From Psychrobacter lutiphocae DSM 21542 (GTDB lineage: Bacteria > Pseudomonadota > Gammaproteobacteria > Pseudomonadales > Moraxellaceae), in NCBI RefSeq assembly GCF_000382145.1, contig NZ_KB907623.1, forward strand, positions 1-64,000: DNA of 64,000 nt, in the 5' to 3' direction. The position numbers and the translations under genes are program-made. The notes under the pieces are model-generated. The model saw only the letters and a list, made by a program, of their open reading frames with translations, had not been told where the DNA came from and did no database searches. Positions within the stretch are counted from its first letter, which is position 1. Each line of letters starts with the position of its first letter. Of the stretch, positions 56,801 to 64,000 are shown piece by piece.

Positions 56801-57427
56801 ATGATTAAACGTCAAGCATTACTATTAGCTGCTCTAGCTGGTCTAAGCATGACATCTGCAATGGCAGAAACCGCTGGTACGTGGACTATTGGTGCTGGTG
56901 CAGCTTATGTTGACCCAAAAAGCAACAATGGTGTATTAAGTAATGGTGCTAGAGTAGATGTAGATTCAGATATCAAACCTACTTTGACTGCTGAATATTT
57001 TGTCATGAACAATGTTGGTGTTGAGCTACTAGCATCACTTCCATTCCGCCATGACATCGAGTTAAAAAATGCAGACGGTACTCGTTTGACAAATGCTAAA
57101 ACTCAGTTATTACCACCAACTTTATCATTACAGTACCACTTTGATGGCATTAACCCATATGTAACACCATTTATTGGTGTTGGTGCTAACTATACTTCTT
57201 TCTTCAAAGAGCGTTCAGGTATACCTGGTACTAAACTAGACATCAAAAACAAATGGGCAGCTGCTGGCCACGTTGGTTTTGATTTCAACGTTACCCCAAC
57301 TGAAGCGATTCGTTTAGATGCTCGTTATATCGACCTTAAGCCAGACGTAAGACTAAACGGTCAAAAAGTTGGTAAAGCCGATCTTAAGCCATGGGTATAT
57401 GGTGTATCTTACGTAAAACGTTTCTAA
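56801..57427 (+). CDS. ompW: OmpW-family outer-membrane protein
   Basis: Eight-stranded barrel with a hydrophobic channel, associated with uptake of small hydrophobic molecules. 208 residues: Sec signal MIKRQALLLAALAGLSMTSA then MAE, strands with alternating pattern (WTIGAGAAYVDPKSN, LTAEYFVMNNVGVELLASLP), the NPYVTPFIGVGANYT signature and a C-terminal aromatic residue (SYVKRF) for BAM recognition. Confidence 0.93.
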   Translation: MIKRQALLLAALAGLSMTSAMAETAGTWTIGAGAAYVDPKSNNGVLSNGARVDVDSDIKPTLTAEYFVMNNVGVELLASLPFRHDIELKNADGTRLTNAKTQLLPPTLSLQYHFDGINPYVTPFIGVGANYTSFFKERSGIPGTKLDIKNKWAAAGHVGFDFNVTPTEAIRLDARYIDLKPDVRLNGQKVGKADLKPWVYGVSYVKRF

Positions 57428-57518
57428 TTGAAACTTAATTTACGAAGACATTGACCAAGGTTAACTGACTTTTATTAAGCTAATTATTGATCACTTTATA
57501 AAGCAGTTAATCTTAATA

Positions 57519-57553
57519 AAAATCCCCGTAATTTAGGTTACGGGGATTTTTTT
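57519..57553 (+). terminator. Rho-independent terminator downstream of ompW
   Basis: 13-bp stem AAAATCCCCGTAA / TTACGGGGATTTT followed by a T tract. Also positioned to end the convergent hemB transcript. Confidence 0.9.
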
Positions 57554-57616
57554 ATGTGCTCGTTTTCTTTATTTTAAATTCAATTTAAACGTTTATTCAT
57601 TTAAAGAAAGAGCGAC

Positions 57617-58792
<1,176 letters not shown>

Positions 58793-59126
58793 ATAAGAAT
58801 AAAGCTATCTTATATGAAGGTATATTAGGATCTGTTCAGTAGTTAACAGAGCCTAAAGTTAGCCTGCTTTGCGTCAAGGATATGATAAGTTGTCGAAGAC
58901 GAAGACATTATCAAGGATACGACACGATATACGCATGCATAACTTATAATTTCATTATAACGTAGAATAAGGTATGTTTTGAGTTCAAGAAATGATACAA
59001 GTTATAACTAAACATGGATGCGTTGTTTGGTAATGGGTCATATTATTATTGCACGATAATACAAATAGTTTTCGCAAAAGTTGTTATTTTTAGCTTTAAA
59101 TCAGGACACAGAAATAGAAGATCATT

Positions 59127-60302
59127 ATGAGCGACAACACTATACAGCCTTTGAATCCCCCTACAACTCAGTCAGAAGGCATAAGTCAAGCAAGTACGCA
59201 ACAAGCCCAACAAATAGATATCAAGCGCCGTAGGCTATTAGCCTTATCTCTATTGGGTATGGGTGGAATGGGACTAGCAACTACGCCATTGCATTCAGCT
59301 TTTGCTGCACCTACATCCTCAACTGGTGCTTGTGCACCTGCCATTATCCCGACACGTTTGTTTTCTAGCTCCAACTTAGTTACAGATCAAGGTCGCAGTA
59401 GAATGGCATTTAAACGCCTGGCTTGTGCTGGTTTTGATATAAAAAACAAAGAGGTAGTCCAGCGTAAATATATGCGTTTTGGTGGTACAGATACCCAGCG
59501 TAGTGATGACTTACAAGATATTGCTAAAGGTATATTTGCCGCACCAAAACTACTATTAGCGATACGTGGTGGTTATGGAGCGATGCGACTGCTTGAGTCA
59601 GTAGATTGGCGAAGTTTGGGTCATATAATGCAGCAGCATGGCACTATCTTGGCTGGCTTTAGTGATGTAACAGCCATACAGTGTGCATTATTGGCGCAAG
59701 GTAGGATGAGTAGTGTGGCAGCACCGATGTTATATAGTGAGTTTGGTAAAAGTCAGCCAGATAAAGTCAGCTGCCAAGGCTTTGTTGAGGCGCTTACCAA
59801 CCCTAATTTAAGCATCCAGCTAGGGCAGCAGTCGTCCTCTATCGCAACTGGCAGAACGATCTCAGGAGTACTATGGGGCGGTAATTTAAGTGTTGTTTCT
59901 GCTTTGGCAGGCAGTGCTTATCTGCCAAGACCTGATGGTGGAATTGTATTCTTAGAAGAGGTGGGTGAGCAACCATTTCGGATAGAGCGTATGCTTTATA
60001 GCTTATATTTAGCAGGAGCGTTTAAAAATCAGCAAGCCATTGTGCTCGGTGCCTTTAGCAGAGTCGGTAAAGATGGCTATGATGGCAATTATGGGTTGGC
60101 ACAGGTAATGGAGCATTTATCGCAATTGACCAACTTACCAGTATATACCGGCTTGCCCTTTGGGCATGTCGGACGCAAACAAAGCTTTCCGTTAGGTGCC
60201 ATGTGTCAGTTAACTGCCTCTTCTGCTGGGGTGTCGCTCAACTTTAGTGGCTATCCGGTGATAGAGCCCAACTTGATCTATGCCGATGCGCTGTGGCAGT
60301 AG
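59127..60302 (+). CDS. LD-carboxypeptidase (LdcA, peptidase S66), exported
   Basis: Removes the terminal D-Ala of murein tetrapeptides during cell-wall recycling. 391 residues, including an atypical N-terminal region: 32 polar residues, then KRRRLLALSLLGMGGMGLA and an AFA-A cleavage site, a possible Tat-type signal. S66 motifs: IRGGYGAMRLL, nucleophile Ser in AGFSDVTAIQ, late Glu in FLEEVGEQPFRIERML and His in GLPFGHVGRK. Most LdcA proteins are cytoplasmic, so the signal suggests a periplasmic form. Confidence 0.88.
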   Translation: MSDNTIQPLNPPTTQSEGISQASTQQAQQIDIKRRRLLALSLLGMGGMGLATTPLHSAFAAPTSSTGACAPAIIPTRLFSSSNLVTDQGRSRMAFKRLACAGFDIKNKEVVQRKYMRFGGTDTQRSDDLQDIAKGIFAAPKLLLAIRGGYGAMRLLESVDWRSLGHIMQQHGTILAGFSDVTAIQCALLAQGRMSSVAAPMLYSEFGKSQPDKVSCQGFVEALTNPNLSIQLGQQSSSIATGRTISGVLWGGNLSVVSALAGSAYLPRPDGGIVFLEEVGEQPFRIERMLYSLYLAGAFKNQQAIVLGAFSRVGKDGYDGNYGLAQVMEHLSQLTNLPVYTGLPFGHVGRKQSFPLGAMCQLTASSAGVSLNFSGYPVIEPNLIYADALWQ

Positions 60303-60397
60303 TACATTCAATTAATGATTAGCTAAATACGAACTTAGATTAATCCATAAGCTAAGTATAAATTAAAATTATTTTTTTATTAATAGGCTAATTATTG

Positions 60398-61006
60398 ATG
60401 TTATCGCCTTTTTTTTATGGGCTTACTATTGGATTCTCTCTAATCCTTGCAATCGGTGCACAAAATGCCTTCGTGCTTAAACAAGGTTTAAAAAATCAGT
60501 ACGTTTTTTGGGTCTGTTTAATTTGTGCCCTTTCAGACTCAGCATTAATATATCTAGGTGTAACAGGATTCTCTACGGTCATATCTCAATATCCATATGT
60601 CACGGTATTAGCTAAATACTTTGGAGCAATATTCCTACTCTGGTATGGGTTTATCAGCTTTAGAACAGCGTTTCAAGATAAAAGCATCTTAACTCCAAGT
60701 GATGTCGAAGAAAGCTCCTTTATTAAAGTAATAGGGGTGTGTCTTGCTTTTACTTGGTTGAACCCACATGTATATTTAGATACCCTAGTTTTAATGGGTT
60801 CTATTTCAACCCAATTTACAGGCAATGAATTTGAATTTACTTTAGGCGCTATTTTAGCTTCTTGGTTATTCTTTTTTGCATTAGGTTACGGCTCTCGTTT
60901 ACTAAGACCTGTATTTGAAAACCCAAAAGCCTGGGATATTTTAGAGTTTATCATTGGTGTAGTTATGTGGGGGATCGCCATAACCTTACTTATGAAAAAA
61001 GTTTAA
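60398..61006 (+). CDS. LysE/ArgO-family amino-acid exporter
   Basis: Exports basic amino acids across the inner membrane. 202 residues with about six transmembrane helices. LysE signature GFSLILAIGAQNAFVLKQGL at the N-terminus and FTWLNPHVYLDTL in the middle, both diagnostic for LysE/ArgO. Start at the ATG of MLSPFFYG; a TTG lies one codon upstream. Confidence 0.9.
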   Translation: MLSPFFYGLTIGFSLILAIGAQNAFVLKQGLKNQYVFWVCLICALSDSALIYLGVTGFSTVISQYPYVTVLAKYFGAIFLLWYGFISFRTAFQDKSILTPSDVEESSFIKVIGVCLAFTWLNPHVYLDTLVLMGSISTQFTGNEFEFTLGAILASWLFFFALGYGSRLLRPVFENPKAWDILEFIIGVVMWGIAITLLMKKV

Positions 61007-61339
61007 TAAGATATAAGTTTTTTCTTAAAAAATAGTTACTTTGTATTGTCTACAAAACATAGACTAAAATAACGATAAAAGAAAATAGCCTAAGCATCCA
61101 GAGTAATAATAAAACAATAGAATCAGAGTTCGAGCATACATTAACTAACTAAGATGCCTACATAAGATATAGTGGGACATAGGCGGCATTATAACTATCC
61201 CTTTGAATAGCACAGCTCAAACGTAGAGTTTTTTATAAAATACCCATAACCGTAAATACCCCCGAGTAGCTTTGAGGATATCAAAGACTTCGGTGAATAC
61301 CAACTTCTACATTACATCCTTTTCTATCTTTATTTATCG
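61007..61339. other. Intergenic region between the lysE-type gene and the Lrp regulator
   Basis: 333 bp between two convergent genes. I see no gene, no strong terminator hairpin and no member of the dispersed element families. Confidence 0.5.
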
Positions 61340-61783
61340 TTATTTTTGAATCACCTTATCCAAAATAATTTTTGAGTTGATACTCATGATTCCTTTAACT
61401 TTATTTAGTTTATTGATGACAAAATTTGAAAACGAATTTAAATCTTCTGTCATGATATACAAAATATAGTTAGATTCGCCGGTGACAATATAAGCATTAA
61501 TCACTTCTTCAAACATATTAATTTGCTCAAGCATATGTAGATGATCAGTTTCTGTAAGCTGGGACAGTTTAATTTCTACAATCGCAAAAAAATTCATTCC
61601 TAATTTTTCGTAGTTAATCTTAGCTTGATACCCTTCAATTACCCCACTCTTTTCCAAAATCTTAACCCGCCGATGGCAAGCTGAAGCGGATAAATTCACT
61701 AGCTCAGCCAACTCTTGATTACTTAATCGGGCATTTTGCTTTAAATGCTTTAATATCTTGTGGTCAATCACATCAATTGTCAT
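61340..61783 (-). CDS. Lrp/AsnC-family transcriptional regulator
   Basis: 147 residues: N-terminal winged helix-turn-helix (DHKILKHLKQNARLSNQELA, LSASACHRRVKILEKSGVI) and C-terminal RAM/AsnC ligand domain (EEVINAYIVTGESNYILYI). Divergent from kynU across 146 bp that hold a palindromic site, so probably a local regulator of kynurenine use (KynR-like) and perhaps of itself. Confidence 0.9.
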   Translation of the reverse strand: MTIDVIDHKILKHLKQNARLSNQELAELVNLSASACHRRVKILEKSGVIEGYQAKINYEKLGMNFFAIVEIKLSQLTETDHLHMLEQINMFEEVINAYIVTGESNYILYIMTEDLNSFSNFVINKLNKVKGIMSINSKIILDKVIQK

Positions 61784-61811
61784 TGCTGAATATCATCCTA
61801 ATTTAATAAAT

Positions 61812-61836
61812 ATAATTAGAATAATATCCTAATTAT
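61812..61836. promoter_or_regulatory. Palindromic operator between the Lrp regulator and kynU
   Basis: 25 bp, ATAATTAG(A)ATAATAT(C)CTAATTAT with one mismatched pair. It fits the loose AT-rich palindrome bound by Lrp/AsnC dimers. A further half-like CCTAATTTA lies 20 bp towards the regulator (about 61797-61805), suggesting phased sites. Confidence 0.65.
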
Positions 61837-61929
61837 GAGCAATATTAAACATGATAATAGGAAGATTGACGAATTATTTAATGCTAGTATTAATTTATAA
61901 ATCTTTATTATCAAAAGGAGTGAATAATC

Positions 61930-63183
61930 ATGATTACTCAGGAACAATGCCGTGAATGGGATAACGAAGACCCTCTTGCAAAATTTAAAGATGAATTTGT
62001 ATTGCCTTCTGGTGTCATCTATCTTGATGGTAATTCATTAGGAGCAAAACCTAAAACGGCCCTTGCAAAAGCTGAGCAAGTCATCTCAAAAGAATGGGGG
62101 ATAGATCTTGTCAATAGCTGGAATAAAGCGGACTGGTGGGGACTAGCGACCCGACTAGGTGATAAGATTGCTCGATTGATGGGTGCCAACCCTAACGAGA
62201 CGGTGGTTTCAGATTCTACCAGTATCAATTTATTTAAAGTATTGGCAGCGGCTATTAAGCAACAAGCCGAAGTAGCTCCTGATCATAAGGCTATCATTGT
62301 CGAAAGAGATGTATTTCCAACCGATATTTATATCGTACAAGGGTTTATTGACTATATTGATCAAGGTTACGAGTTAGTACTGCTTGAAGATCCTAATGAC
62401 TTGGAAAAAGTGTTGACTGACAATAAGGTAGCAGTGACCGTGTTGTCACACGTGAATTACCGCAACGGTTATCTATACGACATGGAACAATGCAATCAGC
62501 TTATCCATAAGCATGGGTCGCTGATAATTTGGGATTTATGCCATTCGATTGGGGCGGTGCCGATGGACCTGAATAAGACAAATAGTGACTTTGCTATTGG
62601 CTGTACTTATAAATATCTAAATGGAGGTCCAGGTTCTCCTGCCTTTGCTTGGGTAAATCAAAAGCATCTAAATAAGTTTAGTCAACCTCTTTCTGGTTGG
62701 TGGAGTCATAAGCAACCCTTTGCGATGGCAGACAGTTATGAGCCCGCAGAAGGAATACGGCGCTTTTTATGTGGCACTCAAAGCATTGTGTCTATGAGCT
62801 TGATTGAATGTGGCTTAGACATCTTCTTGGCTACTACAATGGAAGAGGTACGTAAAAAGTCGCTTAAATTAACCGATTTATTTATGGATTTAGTCGCACA
62901 AGAATGTGGGGAATTTGGCTTAGAACTGATTACCCCTAAAGACCACCATTTCCGTGGTAGTCATGTAAGTTTTGAACATAAAGAGGGCTATGCAATTATT
63001 CAAGCACTGATTGCCCGTGGTGTGATTGGGGATTATCGTGAGCCTGAAGTCCTAAGATTCGGTATTACGCCTTTATACCTAAGCTATGAAGATATTTGGA
63101 CAGCGGTGCAAGAGCTTAAGCAGGTTATGCAAAACGAAGAATGGAAAAATGAGAAGTTTCAGGTTCGTGCTGCGGTGACCTAA
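61930..63183 (+). CDS. kynU: Kynureninase
   Basis: PLP enzyme cleaving kynurenine to anthranilate and alanine in tryptophan breakdown. 417 residues. YLDGNSLG at the start, WDLCHSIGAVP in the middle and the Schiff-base lysine K228 in CTYKYLNGGPGSPAF are the family landmarks. ATG follows AAAGGAG. Divergent from an Lrp-type gene and followed by a transporter, a typical kynurenine utilisation arrangement. Confidence 0.95.
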   Translation: MITQEQCREWDNEDPLAKFKDEFVLPSGVIYLDGNSLGAKPKTALAKAEQVISKEWGIDLVNSWNKADWWGLATRLGDKIARLMGANPNETVVSDSTSINLFKVLAAAIKQQAEVAPDHKAIIVERDVFPTDIYIVQGFIDYIDQGYELVLLEDPNDLEKVLTDNKVAVTVLSHVNYRNGYLYDMEQCNQLIHKHGSLIIWDLCHSIGAVPMDLNKTNSDFAIGCTYKYLNGGPGSPAFAWVNQKHLNKFSQPLSGWWSHKQPFAMADSYEPAEGIRRFLCGTQSIVSMSLIECGLDIFLATTMEEVRKKSLKLTDLFMDLVAQECGEFGLELITPKDHHFRGSHVSFEHKEGYAIIQALIARGVIGDYREPEVLRFGITPLYLSYEDIWTAVQELKQVMQNEEWKNEKFQVRAAVT

Positions 63184-63424
63184 TGCAAAACCTTGTTTAA
63201 ACCCAAGTGGTGTTCATACAGGGTGAATGCATGACATTAAGTTGTGGGTGAAAACTAAACTAGTAATGGTACATACTTTGCTAATTAAAAATAAGTCAAA
63301 GCGGGTGCAACGGTTTGTCCTTGCACCTGAGCCAGAACTTACCCAAGCTTTACTTGATAAAAAGTGGTTGGTATTGTTGGTTTCACTCACTGTTACAGGA
63401 AGTTTTCATTTTAAAGGAATAATT

Positions 63425-64000
63425 ATGTCAACCACTGTATCTAACCCTTTGCCTAATAGCCCCAATTCCAAAAAAATTGTTACTGCGGCCATCATCGGCA
63501 GTGCTTTAGAGTTTTATGATTTTGTACTCTATGCTTTTTTTGCAGTTTATATTGGTAAAGCTTTTTTCCCTTCTGACGATCCCTTCATCAGCTTGTTGTT
63601 GTCATTAGCAGTATTTGGTATTGGATTTATAACGCGTCCACTCGGCAGCATTATCTTAGGTATCGTGGCTGACCGTAAAGGGCGTAAAATTGCCCTGTTA
63701 CTTACCATTCTTTTTATCACTGTGGGTACCATAGGGTTGGCTTTGACACCTTCTTATGCCAGTATTGGTATTGCTGCTCCGATTATCGTTTTAACCTGTC
63801 GTTTATTACAAGGATTTGGGTTAGGGGGTGAAGTTGGCCCCTCTTCGGCCTTTTTAATCGAAAGCGCACCCTCGCATAAACGTGGGTTATTTGGAAGCTG
63901 GCAACTAGCGTGTCAAGGTTTTGCAGCCATTATGGCAGGTGCTTTCGGGATAATAATGATATTATCTTTAAATACTGAAGATATGTTCGCTTGGGGTTGG
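63425..64000 (+). CDS. MHS-family MFS transporter (3' partial at window edge)
   Basis: The first 192 residues are in the window, with no stop. ATG preceded by AAAGGA. A 20-residue polar lead, then helices with the MHS/ProP-type signature: IIGSALEFYDFVLYAFF, GFITRPLGSIILGIVADRKG (motif A of MFS), CRLLQGFGLGGEVGPSSAFL. Substrates of the group are organic acids and betaine-like solutes; next to kynU it may import kynurenine or a related aromatic acid. The same frame is open upstream to about 63240, but the ATG is better placed. Confidence 0.87.
   Translation, partial: MSTTVSNPLPNSPNSKKIVTAAIIGSALEFYDFVLYAFFAVYIGKAFFPSDDPFISLLLSLAVFGIGFITRPLGSIILGIVADRKGRKIALLLTILFITVGTIGLALTPSYASIGIAAPIIVLTCRLLQGFGLGGEVGPSSAFLIESAPSHKRGLFGSWQLACQGFAAIMAGAFGIIMILSLNTEDMFAWGW

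Noticed and set aside
63238-63424. In-frame N-terminal extension of the MFS transporter
   Set aside because: The frame is open, but the ATG at 63425 has AAAGGA and begins the usual short polar lead of MHS transporters.

Overview
The window is a bacterial chromosome segment that looks like a Psychrobacter-type gammaproteobacterium (Moraxellaceae). I infer this from the moderate-to-low GC content, two wax-ester synthase/DGAT-type acyltransferases, the dut / phosphohexomutase / argB gene order on one strand (also known in Pseudomonas), and encoded proteins that read like that family. No species call is possible from sequence alone.

Left edge (1-1.9 kb): the right end of an IS630-family element has landed in the 5' part of a minus-strand CNNM/hemolysin-family gene, followed by nfuA. 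The region 1.9-19.6 kb is the accessory part. It is a one-directional array of about fourteen polymorphic-toxin/immunity modules of the contact-dependent-inhibition (CdiA/FhaB C-terminus) type, with no full-length cdiA, no cdiB transporter and no signal sequence anywhere near. Modules begin at one of two points of a larger pretoxin: a DUF637/VENN-type entry (about 2.88, 8.2, 10.0, 12.1 and 13.74 kb) or the C-terminal half of a HINT domain (about 6.9, 18.4 and 19.5 kb). Most boundaries carry a perfect or near-perfect stem-loop, usually followed by a T run or an in-frame stop. Several toxins are intact in frame (PD-(D/E)XK nuclease-like, DUF6973-like, NGHLNI-type, HINT-linked small toxins). Others are frameshifted, or reduced to a short tail in front of an intact immunity gene. 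The simplest reading is a silent donor/immunity bank that recombines with an expressed cdiA-like gene elsewhere.

19.7-44 kb is housekeeping: O-acetylhomoserine sulfhydrylase, a PfkB nucleoside-type kinase, an M16C presequence-type protease, a membrane protein, two adjacent WS/DGAT genes, thiG, a LysM-SPOR envelope protein, a DUF2726 protein, a metallo-beta-lactamase-fold hydrolase, two tRNA-Lys(UUU) genes with their own promoters and terminators, macA-macB, and the packed operon leuS-lptE-holA.

44-64 kb holds a Spx/YffB-like ArsC protein, a small secreted protein, argB, a phosphomannomutase/phosphoglucomutase, a 1.5 kb non-coding stretch with a 391-bp tandem duplication, dut, mgtE, a WG-repeat protein, rep helicase, ompW, hemB, an LD-carboxypeptidase, a LysE exporter, and a kynurenine module (Lrp/AsnC regulator divergent from kynU, then the start of an MHS-type MFS transporter).

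The intergenic spaces are seeded with at least four families of short, palindrome-ended, non-coding elements (MITE-like). These are an approximately 104-bp family with ATACC/GGTAT ends, a 134-bp family with TAGGACTTACGCA ends, a nested palindrome with CCCCACTCTCAAC-type ends, and an element with GGCGTGTC ends between macA and macB. One copy of the first family supplies the last codons and stop of an immunity gene in the array.
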